From contig JAKSPE010000018.1 of NCBI GenBank assembly GCA_024405015.1, positions 1 through 34,265 of the forward strand: a stretch of DNA of 34,265 nucleotides. Reading direction: 5' to 3'. The notes beneath the pieces are model-generated. The model saw only the letters and a program-made list of their open reading frames with translations, did not search any database and was not told where the DNA came from. Positions 7,968-15,474 of this stretch are shown piece by piece (positions within the stretch are counted from its first letter, which is position 1; each line of letters opens with the position of its first letter). Origin of the DNA: Sphaerochaetaceae bacterium. Its GTDB lineage: Bacteria; Spirochaetota; Spirochaetia; Sphaerochaetales; Sphaerochaetaceae. A program made the position numbers and the translations under genes.

Positions 7968-8519
7968 TTAGAGGTCCCAGCTGACTCCAAGGTGTACCAT
8001 CTGATCGAAGATTCCAACAAGAACAGTATAGAAGGCAGAGCCAAGTCCACCATCACCAATGCCTGTTCCAAGAAGTGGGTAGGAACCGTTGAGGTAGATT
8101 CTGCAGCCATTGTCGAACTTGTAGCTTACCTCTGCCACTGGACTTGCCATCAGCAGAATGAGGTAATCATCTTCCTGGAAGAACTCACCCTGTGCTGTTC
8201 CACGTACACCGAGTCTGAAATCAAAATGAGGAGTATCCACTGCCTTGAAATGGGCAAAAAACTCAGCTCGAGGCAGAGCGATCATATTGCGCATGGCAAC
8301 ATACCACTGGGTCCCCTCCTGGATGTCTTCAACCATTCCACTGGTTCCGAGAATCAAAGAGGTACCGACACTACCACCGACTTCAGCCCATCTGCCGAAA
8401 TCATAGCTGAGGGAAACGGATGTTGTGACCAGGCTCTGGTCAATACCCATTCTGAAACCTGCGAAAACGGATGTTGCAGCAACAACAGCCACAATCATGA
8501 TTACCAATATCTTCTTCAT
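7968..8519 (-). CDS. Small exported protein, probable outer-membrane beta-barrel
   Basis: A 183-residue protein with a Sec signal peptide (1-20, cleavage after VFA). The mature part alternates polar and hydrophobic residues in strand-like stretches (VTTSVSLSYDFGRWAEVGGSV, FDFRLGVRGTAQGEF, EVSYKFDNGCRIYLNGSY) and ends in a short aromatic strand finishing WDL. This is the look of an 8-strand outer-membrane barrel, but I do not recognise a named family. AAGGAG lies 8 bases before the ATG. It is encoded against the methionine genes, between metI and metQ, and has its own terminator. A role with MetQ is possible but not shown. Confidence 0.7.
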   Translation of the reverse strand: MKKILVIMIVAVVAATSVFAGFRMGIDQSLVTTSVSLSYDFGRWAEVGGSVGTSLILGTSGMVEDIQEGTQWYVAMRNMIALPRAEFFAHFKAVDTPHFDFRLGVRGTAQGEFFQEDDYLILLMASPVAEVSYKFDNGCRIYLNGSYPLLGTGIGDGGLGSAFYTVLVGIFDQMVHLGVSWDL

Positions 8520-8662
8520 AGTTTTTCTCCTTGATGATTATGACAACAATTACAAACGGAAAATCCGTCTGCACTGTCTTCACCCTATCAAACCAAGAAA
8601 CCGCAAAATGGTTACACTTTCCGTTTCTGAACCGGCAGACCTATTATTCCTATTATTTTCAT

Positions 8663-8711
8663 AGGTTTTTTATCAAAACCTGTTGCATTTTTTTTTCGAC
8701 TGTCCTATAGT
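8663..8711 (+). promoter_or_regulatory. Promoter of the metQ leader transcript
   Basis: The -35 box TTGCAT (8683-8688) is separated by exactly 17 bases, mostly T, from the -10 box TATAGT (8706-8711), putting the start of transcription near 8718. The inverted repeat AGGTTTT / AAAACCT (8663-8681) ends two bases before the -35 box and could be an operator or hairpin. The stretch 8520-8662 upstream holds the start region of the reverse-strand barrel gene and no other gene. Confidence 0.75.
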
Positions 8712-8740
8712 AAGGCCATCTCAGATAGGAGGAATGCATA

Positions 8741-8800
8741 ATGACAACAACAGCTATGATGATGTGCACTTTCTCCATGATGATGCCCTTCTGGGCATAA
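8741..8800 (+). CDS. Methionine-rich leader peptide of metQ
   Basis: A 19-codon frame encoding MTTTAMMMCTFSMMMPFWA then TAA. Seven of 19 residues are Met, in two runs of three consecutive ATG codons (8756-8764 and 8777-8785). A textbook ribosome site, AGGAGG at 8727-8732, lies 8 bases before the ATG, and the promoter at 8683-8711 places it about 20 bases into the transcript. Since the next gene is the methionine-binding protein MetQ, this looks like a leader peptide whose translation senses charged methionyl-tRNA. Alternatives: a small Met/Cys metal-binding peptide, or chance. The combined promoter, ribosome site and codon clustering make chance unlikely. Confidence 0.75.
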   Translation: MTTTAMMMCTFSMMMPFWA

Positions 8801-8812
8801 CATCTTCCTTTT
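8779..8812 (+). promoter_or_regulatory. Candidate attenuator hairpin overlapping the leader's second Met run
   Basis: ATGCCC-TTCT-GGGCAT (8783-8798) is extended by GATG (8779-8782) pairing with CATC (8801-8804) across a 2-nt bulge, giving a 10-bp stem followed by TTCCTTTT (8805-8812). The 5' arm contains the last Met codons of the leader, so a ribosome stalled there would keep the hairpin open. Downstream, 8849-8885 contains further mutually exclusive pairings around ATAGGAT / ATCCTAT. The rest of 8813-8957 up to metQ holds no other gene. Confidence 0.5.
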
Positions 8813-8957
8813 CAACGACATAATCATCAAACCATAAGAAATTCTTCCATAGGATTATTGTATTAATCCGCACAAATCCTATAGGATACGTCACAACTGG
8901 AACAAACGGCGCAAAAAACCGAATATTCAATACACACACAAACAGGAGATAGAACAA

Positions 8958-9761
8958 ATGAAGAAAGCTATCGTATTCGCATTGGTTCTGATTACAGCAT
9001 TTGCAGCATTTGCAAGTGGAGCAAACGAGACAGCATCCTCCAACAAGATCGTTGTCGGTGCAACACCTGAGCCACACGCAGAGATGCTCAATCTCGTCGT
9101 CGATGACCTCAAGGCACAGGGAATCGAGCTTGTTGTCAGAGAGTTCACAGACTATGTCACACCAAACGAGGCTGTTGAGAGCGGAGAGATCATCGCAAAC
9201 TTCTTCCAGCACATCCCATACATGAATTCCTTCAACGCTGAGAAGAACTACCACCTTGTCAACGCTGGTGGAATCCACATCGAGCCACTTGCACTCTACT
9301 CCAAGAAGTATGCTTCCCTCAATCAGATTCCAGCTGGTGCAACAGTCGCCATTCCAAACGACCCAACCAACGAAGGTAGAGCACTTCTGCTTCTCGAGAG
9401 CGCAGGACTCATCAAGCTCGCTGATTCCTCCAACCTCGAGGCAACTCCAATTGATATTGTCGAGAACACAAAGAACCTCAAGTTCAAGGAGCTCGAGGCT
9501 GCAACACTTCCAAGAGTCCTCGGAGATGTCGATGCTGCAGTCATCAACGGAAACTACGCAATCCCAGCTGGTCTCAATGCAGCTAAGGATGGACTTTTTG
9601 TTGAAGGTGCAGATAGCCCATATGTCAACATCATCACAGTCAAGGCTGGCAACGAGAACAACCCAGCTATCCTCGCTCTCGTCAAGGCGCTTCAGAGCGA
9701 TGAGATCAGAGACTATGTCGCCAAGAAGTATCCAGACGGAAACGTCGTCCTGGTCTTCTAA
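8958..9761 (+). CDS. metQ: Methionine-binding protein MetQ (NlpA family)
   Basis: A 267-residue substrate-binding protein of the MetNIQ importer. Family signatures are visible: VGATPEPHAEML, FQHIPYMNSFN, AIPNDPTNEGRALLLLE and DVDAAVINGNYAIPAGL. A signal peptide covers about residues 1-19 (cleavage after AFA); unlike most MetQ proteins it has no lipobox cysteine, so no lipid anchor is predicted. AGGAG precedes the ATG. It is 1.3 kb from metNI, beyond a reverse-strand gene, and has its own promoter, leader peptide and terminator. Confidence 0.95.
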   Translation: MKKAIVFALVLITAFAAFASGANETASSNKIVVGATPEPHAEMLNLVVDDLKAQGIELVVREFTDYVTPNEAVESGEIIANFFQHIPYMNSFNAEKNYHLVNAGGIHIEPLALYSKKYASLNQIPAGATVAIPNDPTNEGRALLLLESAGLIKLADSSNLEATPIDIVENTKNLKFKELEAATLPRVLGDVDAAVINGNYAIPAGLNAAKDGLFVEGADSPYVNIITVKAGNENNPAILALVKALQSDEIRDYVAKKYPDGNVVLVF

Positions 9762-9785
9762 TCAGACACAAACAACTGACACACA

Positions 9786-9816
9786 GGGGAACCTCAAACG
9801 GGTTCCCCTTTTTTTT
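9786..9816 (+). terminator. Terminator of metQ
   Basis: GGGGAACC / GGTTCCCC (8 bp), loop TCAAACG, then eight T residues on the plus strand, 25 bases after the metQ stop. Confidence 0.92.
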
Positions 9817-9845
9817 CGTACTTGCAAACCATCCTCATAACTCGC

Positions 9846-10133
9846 TCATGTGCATATACCGTGTAAGGCCTGATCATACCCCTTTCAGGACGCCATGCCA
9901 TGGCGGCGCCAGGCTTAGGGGCCGCTTGCCATCCAGGCAGGCTGGTCTGAACAGGCATCACACAGCATCTGACACAATCGCAGAATCTGTGTGATTGTGG
10001 ATTGGTTGTGTCATAGCCTGTGCATTCTAGAAGCCATGGGCCAAGAGCGCGTGGGCAGGATAGCCCTGCGCCGTCTTTTGGCCGGGTCCCGAAGGGAAGC
10101 ATGCGTCAGGCTATGCATGACCCATACACATGA
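9846..10133 (-). ncRNA. Candidate structured non-coding RNA, unknown class
   Basis: No gene fits this 288-bp stretch, yet it is full of long complementary segments: closing helix 9846-9852 with 10127-10133 (7 bp); 9891-9896 with 9900-9905; 9879-9883 with 9917-9921; 9951-9956 with 10016-10021; 9957-9965 with 9987-9995 (perfect 9 bp); 9971-9977 with 10005-10011 (perfect 7 bp, interleaved, so a pseudoknot or switch); and a hairpin 10039-10044 / 10078-10083 that nests GCGC/GCGC and GGGC/GCCC. It is richer in G+C than the other intergenic spaces. The minus strand is favoured by a promoter-like hairpin just before 10133 and a CUUCGG loop near 10090. I checked for RNase P, tmRNA, SRP and 6S hallmarks and could not match any. 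Confidence 0.45.
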
Positions 10134-10141
10134 ACACGTGA

Positions 10142-10185
10142 ATTGAAGTACCGCATGAAACCCGTTTTTCAAGTTTCCATGCGGT
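10142..10185 (-). promoter_or_regulatory. Hairpin with TTGAAA loop, possible promoter of the structured RNA
   Basis: ACCGCATG (10150-10157) pairs with CATGCGGT (10178-10185), extended by AAAC/GTTT past a one-base bulge. On the minus strand the loop carries TTGAAA (10167-10172), and TTCAAT (10142-10147) lies 19 bases downstream. The spacing is long, so this is a weak promoter call. Its appeal is that the implied start (about 10135) coincides with the first paired base of the RNA candidate. Confidence 0.3.
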
Positions 10186-10242
10186 AAAAATTCCTCATGG
10201 ATTCCTAAAAATGAGAAAATGTCGGAACTTGATACCAACTTC

Positions 10243-10279
10243 AAATAGAAAAGGGATCATTGCATATGCAACAATCCCC
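10243..10279 (-). terminator. Terminator of asnA
   Basis: GGGAT / ATCCC (10253-10257, 10274-10278) encloses the 12-bp palindrome TTGCATATGCAA across a 2x2 internal loop, followed on the minus strand by TTTTCTATTT. It lies about 30 bases past the asnA stop. Confidence 0.75.
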
Positions 10280-10309
10280 TTGAAACAGAATCGAATTGAA
10301 AGGATGACC

Positions 10310-11344
10310 TTACATCAGAACGATGCCAGCCTTCTTTGCCTCTGCCCTATCCTCTTCTGGCCATACGGAAGCCTGAACCTCTCCAATGTGAGCCTTGCGA
10401 AGAAGGAACATGCAGAGTCTGCTCTGTCCGATACCACCACCGATGGTCTGAGGGAACTCATTGGCAAGAAGTCTCTTGTGCCAGTAAAGGTCCTTTCTCT
10501 GCTCGCAGCCACGGATCTTGAGCTGCTCAAGAAGTGATTCTGGAGAAACGCGGATACCCATGCTGGAAAGCTCGAGGGAATCGTTTCGGATGCTGTCCCA
10601 AACGATGATATCACCGTTGAGTCCAAAGAAACCATCACTGTTTGGAGTTGACCAGTCATCATAGTCTGGAGCTCTTCCGCCGTGTGTAACGCCGTCTGTC
10701 AGTGGCATACCGATTCCGATGACGAAGATTGCACCATACTTTTTGGCAAGTTCCTTCTCTCTCTGCACTGGAGTCATATCCGGATACAGGGCACGAGCCT
10801 CTTCGGAATGGATGAATGTGATCTCTTCCGGAAGAGTCTGTGCACAGGAAGGATAGTATTCAGAGACAAGGAACTCAGTTCTCTTGATTGCCTCATAAAT
10901 CTTCTTGACCATGTACTTGAGGAAGTCGAGGTTTCTCTCACCCTTGGACATGACACGCTCCCAGTCCCACTGGTCGACGTAGATGGAGTGGATGTTGTCA
11001 ATGTCATCATCAGGACGAATTGCGTTCATATCGGTATACAGACCGGTGTCCTCTGCAAAGCCGTGATCAGCAAGAGCCATTCTCTTCCACTTGGCAAGGC
11101 TCTGGACGATCTCCATCTTGCGACCATTCATATTGCCTACAGCAAAACTGACTGGTTTCTCCACACCATTGAGGTCATCATTGATTCCACTATTGGACTC
11201 AACGAAAAGAGTTGATGTTACGCGAGAAAGCTTGAGTTCACTGGAAAGCTCCCTCTCAAAGGTATCCTTGACAAACTTGATGGCACGCTCTGTCAGCTGC
11301 TGGTCAAGCAAGGACTTGTAGCCTTTTGGGATTACAATACTCAT
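10310..11344 (-). CDS. asnA: Aspartate-ammonia ligase AsnA
   Basis: A 344-residue cytosolic enzyme, close to the usual 330. AsnA makes asparagine from aspartate, ammonia and ATP (AMP-forming) and is related to class II aminoacyl-tRNA synthetases. Recognisable segments are VNDDLNG-like SGINDDLNGVEKPVSF, KWKRMAL, DMNAIRPDDD, NIHSIYVDQWDWE, GRAPDYDDW and the C-terminal GGGIGQSRLCMFLL. Only a modest ribosome site (GGAAC and GGCAGG) precedes the ATG. The preceding antiporter terminator carries a likely asnA promoter in its loop. Confidence 0.96.
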   Translation of the reverse strand: MSIVIPKGYKSLLDQQLTERAIKFVKDTFERELSSELKLSRVTSTLFVESNSGINDDLNGVEKPVSFAVGNMNGRKMEIVQSLAKWKRMALADHGFAEDTGLYTDMNAIRPDDDIDNIHSIYVDQWDWERVMSKGERNLDFLKYMVKKIYEAIKRTEFLVSEYYPSCAQTLPEEITFIHSEEARALYPDMTPVQREKELAKKYGAIFVIGIGMPLTDGVTHGGRAPDYDDWSTPNSDGFFGLNGDIIVWDSIRNDSLELSSMGIRVSPESLLEQLKIRGCEQRKDLYWHKRLLANEFPQTIGGGIGQSRLCMFLLRKAHIGEVQASVWPEEDRAEAKKAGIVLM

Positions 11345-11404
11345 GTTCCGGTACCTGCCTTGAAACTAAAAATTATGCGCAAGTATAAACCCGTTTTTTT
11401 CATA

Positions 11405-11447
11405 ATAAAATAGTTTTGCCCCAACTTTTTCAAAAAATTGGGGCAAA
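11405..11447 (-). promoter_or_regulatory. Antiporter terminator with embedded asnA promoter
   Basis: TTTGCCCCAA (11415-11424) and TTGGGGCAAA (11438-11447) form a perfect 10-bp stem about 40 bases after the antiporter stop, followed by ACTATTTTATT on the minus strand. Its T/A-rich loop holds TTGAAA (11428-11433), and exactly 17 bases downstream lies TTTTAT (11405-11410), a 4/6 match to a -10 box, leaving a leader of about 55 bases to asnA. The terminator is clear; the promoter is inferred. Confidence 0.65.
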
Positions 11448-11488
11448 TCTTAAAGCATGTTGTTATGTCAACAATTAGCGGAAGGAAA

Positions 11489-12808
11489 TCAGCTGTTTCC
11501 CTCTGCTGGAGTTCTATGAGCCTTAGGAGTATTGAATCTGTCGTGAGAATCCTTGTCCTCTGGCTTCTCCTGGATGTCTCCACTCTGTGTCAAAGCCCAC
11601 TTTGTGATCATAGGACCAGCAAGCTCATAGATGAGAACACCGAACAGGACGATGTTTCGGATGAGCTTTCCTTCGTAGCTTCCCAGGGTAACAGCCTGTG
11701 TACACATACCAAGAGCGACACCTGCCTGTGGCAAAAGAGCGTAGCCGAGGTACTTGGTGGTCTTCTCATCACAACCGGAGATGGAGCAGCTCCAACGTGC
11801 ACCATAGTACTTACCAAAGGATCTGGAAGCAATGTAAAGGACACCGATGAGAATGACCAGAGGGTTCTTGAAGACGCTCAGGTCAAGGTCAGCACCACTG
11901 ATGACGAAGAACAGACAGAACAATGGGACTGTCCACTGGTCGGTTCGCTTCATGATATCACCAGATCTTGGACAGAGGTTGCAAAGTACGGTTCCGAGCA
12001 TCATACAGACAAGCAGTGTTGAGAAGGAGATCTCAACTGGACCGATTGCAAACTCAAGTTTGGAAAGTGCGATTGTCATCAGAACAAAGCCCAGGGACAA
12101 GGCGGTTCTGTTGCTGTTGGAATAGAACAGCTCCTCAAGTTTTGTGAGAATCAGACCCAGCACTGAACCAAGAACAAGAGAACAGATGATCTCAAGAAGA
12201 GGATTGATGATGACTGCGATGAAGCTGATGGAAGAGCTCAGAAGTGCCTGTGCAATTCCGAAGGAAACGGCAAAGGCGACAAGACCTACCGCATCGTCAA
12301 GTGCAACGACAGGCAGAAGCAGGTCGGTAAGCTTACCATGAGCCTTGTACTGCTTGACAACCATCAGGGTTGCAGCAGGAGCGGTTGCTGTTGCAATGGC
12401 ACCCAGAGTGATTGCACCGGAAATGTTGAGAGTGTCCGGACCGACAATCAGGCTGAAGACGACAAGCACGATGTCGACACAGACCATGGCGACGACAGCC
12501 TGCAGAATACCGACGATGGTTGCCTGCTTACCGGTTCCCTTAAGCTGTGAAAGCCTGAATTCGTTTCCGATGGAGAATGCGATGAATCCCAAAGCGACAG
12601 TCGAGATGACTTCAACCTTTGAGACATCCTCGAAAGAATTGAATCCGATTCCAGGAATGCCGATTCTGCCAAGACAGTATGGACCGACAATCAGTCCTGC
12701 AATAAGGAATGCAGTGACATCTGGGAAGTTCAGATGGAGCTTCTTGAAAAGACGTGTCATCAGAAGGCCAGCAATAAGTGCAATTGCTAATGGAAGTAAC
12801 TGGTTCAT
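11489..12808 (-). CDS. Cation:proton antiporter, CPA2/KefB type
   Basis: A 439-residue polytopic inner-membrane protein, about 11-12 helices. The N-half shows FPDVTAFLIAGLIVGPYCLG and VSTVALGFIAFSIGNEF-like segments. The central GAIATATAPAATLMVVKQYKA...LPVVALDDAVGL has the acidic DD pair expected for ion exchange in the Na+/H+ exchanger fold. There is no TrkA-N domain at the C-terminus, only a charged 35-residue tail. It would exchange Na+ or K+ for protons; the ion cannot be read from sequence. Only a weak ribosome site (AAAGG, 11 bases upstream) precedes the ATG. Confidence 0.88.
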   Translation of the reverse strand: MNQLLPLAIALIAGLLMTRLFKKLHLNFPDVTAFLIAGLIVGPYCLGRIGIPGIGFNSFEDVSKVEVISTVALGFIAFSIGNEFRLSQLKGTGKQATIVGILQAVVAMVCVDIVLVVFSLIVGPDTLNISGAITLGAIATATAPAATLMVVKQYKAHGKLTDLLLPVVALDDAVGLVAFAVSFGIAQALLSSSISFIAVIINPLLEIICSLVLGSVLGLILTKLEELFYSNSNRTALSLGFVLMTIALSKLEFAIGPVEISFSTLLVCMMLGTVLCNLCPRSGDIMKRTDQWTVPLFCLFFVISGADLDLSVFKNPLVILIGVLYIASRSFGKYYGARWSCSISGCDEKTTKYLGYALLPQAGVALGMCTQAVTLGSYEGKLIRNIVLFGVLIYELAGPMITKWALTQSGDIQEKPEDKDSHDRFNTPKAHRTPAEGNS

Positions 12809-12951
12809 TTGATTTATTACCTTTACTGTAGGGATTTAGGAGACCCCATTTTTTCAGGATTCTCCATGCACCCCAAAGCAAACGATAAGATACACAAAAG
12901 CGAAACTTAAGTAAAGACAATTTACACCTCTATGATATTTTCAGTTTGTTC

Positions 12952-12980
12952 TTCCACTGTACAAAATACTGTGCTATGAT
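12952..12980 (+). promoter_or_regulatory. Probable promoter of cellobiose phosphorylase
   Basis: TTCCAC (12952-12957), 17 bases, TATGAT (12975-12980). ACTGT is repeated at 12956-12960 and 12968-12972 within the spacer. The transcript would start about 45 bases before the ATG. The -35 box is weak. Confidence 0.45.
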
Positions 12981-13030
12981 TCTTCCGAGGGTTTTCAAAG
13001 CCCTACCCCAACTTAGGAGGGTACCTTAGT

Positions 13031-15421
13031 ATGAAGTATGGACATTTTGACAACCAGAGACGCGAATATGTAATCGACAGACCAGACATCCCAGTCTCCT
13101 GGACGAACTACCTCGGAACCGAGCAGACAGGAACCGTCATCTCCCACAATGCAGGTGGCTACATGTTCCACAAAGATCCGGAGAACCACAGAATCACCAG
13201 ATTCCGCGCAAACGCCGTCCCACTGGACCGCCCTGGCCATTATGTCTATATCAAGGACAGAAGCGACAACGACTACTGGTCCGTCTCCTGGCAGCCGGTC
13301 GGGAAGGACCTTTCCCAGGCCAAGTACACGACACGCCATGGCCTTTCCTACTCCATCTTTGAGTGTTCCTACAAGGGCATCGATGCAAGCCAGAAGCTGT
13401 TCATTCCTCGTGGAACCGAGACAGAGCTTTGGGATGTTGTGGTCACAAACAAGTCAGACAAACCAAGAAACCTCAGCGTCTACGGCTACTGCGAGTTCTC
13501 CTTCAACATCATCGAAATCGACAACCAGAACTTCCAGATGAGCATGTACTGCAGCGGATCCCGCTACGATAAGGGTGTCATTGAGTGCGACAACTTCTAC
13601 AACCCGACCATGTACCACTACTTCACCGGATGCTTTGAGCCTACCTCCTACGATTGTCTTCGCGATTCCTTCATCGGAAACTACCGCACAGAAACCAATC
13701 CGGTTGGCATTGAGGCCCCGGAGCTTGCCAGAACCTGCGAACTTGGAAACAACCACTGCGGTGCCATCCAGAAGAACATTGAGCTTCAGCCGGGCCAGAG
13801 CGCAAGACTTGTCTTTGCACTGGGCGTCGGCGACATGGCAAAGGGCCAGAGCGTAAGGGAAGCCTTTAGTGATTACAACAAAGTTGATGAGGCCTTTGAC
13901 GCCATTGCCAAGTATTGGGCCGAAAAGACTGCAAAACTTCAGATTTCCACACCAAATGCTGAGATGGATACCATGCTCAACACCTGGAACCTCTATCAGA
14001 GCGAGACGAACATCGTGTTCTCACGCTTTGCCTCCTTCATTGAGGTCGGAGGAAGAACAGGTCTTGGTTACCGCGACACTGCACAGGATGCCATGTGTGT
14101 CATCCACAGCAATCCAGAGCAGTGCAAGACACGTCTGATACAGCTTCTCAGGGGCCTTACCAGCACAGGTTATGGTCTTCACCTCTTTGACCCGGCAGCC
14201 TTTGATCCGGATATCGAAAAGGAGATCCCTTTCAAGTCCCCTACCGTCAAGCCGATGCCAGAGAAATCCAGCCTGGTACATGGCCTTAAGGACACCTGCT
14301 CCGACGATGCCCTGTGGCTGGTCCCATCCATCTGTGAATACATCCGAGAGACAGGAGACATCGATTTCCTGGACAGAGTCCTTGGTTTTGCCGATGAAGG
14401 TGAAGGAACTGTCCTTGAGCACATGAAGCGCATCCTTGAGTTCTCTGCCAAGCAAGTCGGCGATCATGGCATCTGCCTTGGACTGAGAGCCGACTGGAAC
14501 GACTGCCTGAACCTTGGCGGTGGTGAGTCCTCACTGGTAAGCTTCTTGCACTTCTGGGCAATTGACGAGTTCTGTGAGCTTCTTCGCTTCACCGGAAAAA
14601 CACAGGACATTGAACACTTTGAGAAGATGCAGCAGACCGTCCGTGAAAGCTGTGAGCGAGAGCTCTGGGATGGCCAGTGGTATCTTCGTGGCTTCACAAA
14701 AAGTGGTCGCAAGATCGGAACCTCAAGCGATAAGGAAGGAAAGGTCCACTTGGAGTCCAACTCCTGGGCCATCTGCTCCGGCCTTGCTGAGGGAGAACAT
14801 GCAGAGCTTGCACTCAAGGCAATCGACCAGTGGCTCTACAGCCCATGGGGAATCCACCTCAACGCACCATCCTACGGAACTCCGGACGATGAGATCGGTT
14901 TCATCACACGTGTCTACAAGGGCATCAAGGAGAACGGAGCCATCTTCTCACATCCAAATCCATGGGCATGGATTGCAGCAGCCAAGCTTGGCCATGGGGA
15001 TCTTGCCATGAAGTACTACAACTCCCTGTGTCCTGCTCTGCAGAACGACAAGATTGAAGTTCGCCAGTCCGAGCCATATTCCTACTGCCAGTTCATCATG
15101 GGACGCGATCACAGTGCCCACGGCAGAGCAAGACACCCATGGCTCACAGGAAGCGCCGGCTGGTCCTATTTCGCTGCTACCCACTACATTCTGGGCGTCA
15201 GACCTTCCTACGACAGCCTGGTCATTGACCCATGCATTCCAGCAAGCTGGGACGGTTTCTCCATGACAAGACAGTTCAGAGGAAAGACCTTCGACATCAC
15301 CGTCAAGAACCCACAGCACAAGGAGCACGGCGTGTCTCAGATTATGCTCAACGGAGAGGTCGTGGACAGCATTTCTGTCAAAAATGCAAAAAGTGTCAAT
15401 AAAGTTGAAATAATCATGTAA
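13031..15421 (+). CDS. Cellobiose phosphorylase, GH94 family
   Basis: A 796-residue cytosolic enzyme, near the usual 800-820. It splits cellobiose with phosphate into glucose 1-phosphate and glucose, saving one ATP. The N-terminal beta-sandwich begins YGHFDNQRREYVIDRPD and contains the PVSWTNYLG segment. The (alpha/alpha)6 barrel carries GGRTGLGYRDTAQD (about 340-353) and LGLRADWNDCLNLGGGES (483-500); the DWND motif holds the catalytic acid. C-terminal GRARHPWLTGSAGWSY binds phosphate in the family. AGGAGG lies about 10 bases upstream. No sugar transporter is adjacent, so the import route for cellobiose is elsewhere. Related GH94 specificities (cellodextrin, laminaribiose) are less likely given the length and motifs. 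Confidence 0.93.
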   Translation: MKYGHFDNQRREYVIDRPDIPVSWTNYLGTEQTGTVISHNAGGYMFHKDPENHRITRFRANAVPLDRPGHYVYIKDRSDNDYWSVSWQPVGKDLSQAKYTTRHGLSYSIFECSYKGIDASQKLFIPRGTETELWDVVVTNKSDKPRNLSVYGYCEFSFNIIEIDNQNFQMSMYCSGSRYDKGVIECDNFYNPTMYHYFTGCFEPTSYDCLRDSFIGNYRTETNPVGIEAPELARTCELGNNHCGAIQKNIELQPGQSARLVFALGVGDMAKGQSVREAFSDYNKVDEAFDAIAKYWAEKTAKLQISTPNAEMDTMLNTWNLYQSETNIVFSRFASFIEVGGRTGLGYRDTAQDAMCVIHSNPEQCKTRLIQLLRGLTSTGYGLHLFDPAAFDPDIEKEIPFKSPTVKPMPEKSSLVHGLKDTCSDDALWLVPSICEYIRETGDIDFLDRVLGFADEGEGTVLEHMKRILEFSAKQVGDHGICLGLRADWNDCLNLGGGESSLVSFLHFWAIDEFCELLRFTGKTQDIEHFEKMQQTVRESCERELWDGQWYLRGFTKSGRKIGTSSDKEGKVHLESNSWAICSGLAEGEHAELALKAIDQWLYSPWGIHLNAPSYGTPDDEIGFITRVYKGIKENGAIFSHPNPWAWIAAAKLGHGDLAMKYYNSLCPALQNDKIEVRQSEPYSYCQFIMGRDHSAHGRARHPWLTGSAGWSYFAATHYILGVRPSYDSLVIDPCIPASWDGFSMTRQFRGKTFDITVKNPQHKEHGVSQIMLNGEVVDSISVKNAKSVNKVEIIM

Positions 15422-15427
15422 TGTTTT

Positions 15428-15474
15428 GTACGTTCATCTGTTATACTCATTGTAAGAGGAAGGGATGAACGTAC
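15428..15474 (+). promoter_or_regulatory. 11-bp inverted repeat spanning a -10 box and the next gene's start codon
   Basis: GTACGTTCATC (15428-15438) and GATGAACGTAC (15464-15474) are exact complements. The 25-nt loop contains an extended -10 element, TGTTATACT (15439-15447), and the GAGG ribosome site; the ATG at 15465 is inside the 3' arm. TTATTTT follows. In read-through RNA from the phosphorylase gene the hairpin would bury the start codon or act as a terminator; RNA started at the internal -10 would lack the 5' arm and be free. Confidence 0.55.

Noticed and set aside
9794..10102. 102-codon reverse-strand frame downstream of metQ
   Set aside because: It begins without a ribosome site, runs through paired RNA-like segments and the metQ terminator, and its product is Cys/Pro/Trp-rich with no family likeness.
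10081..10105. Resemblance of the GGGTCCCGAAGGGAAGC segment to the SRP RNA core
   Set aside because: The stem is one pair too long, the GGAA tetraloop and the AGCAG internal loop are not in register, and the remaining SRP helix is absent.
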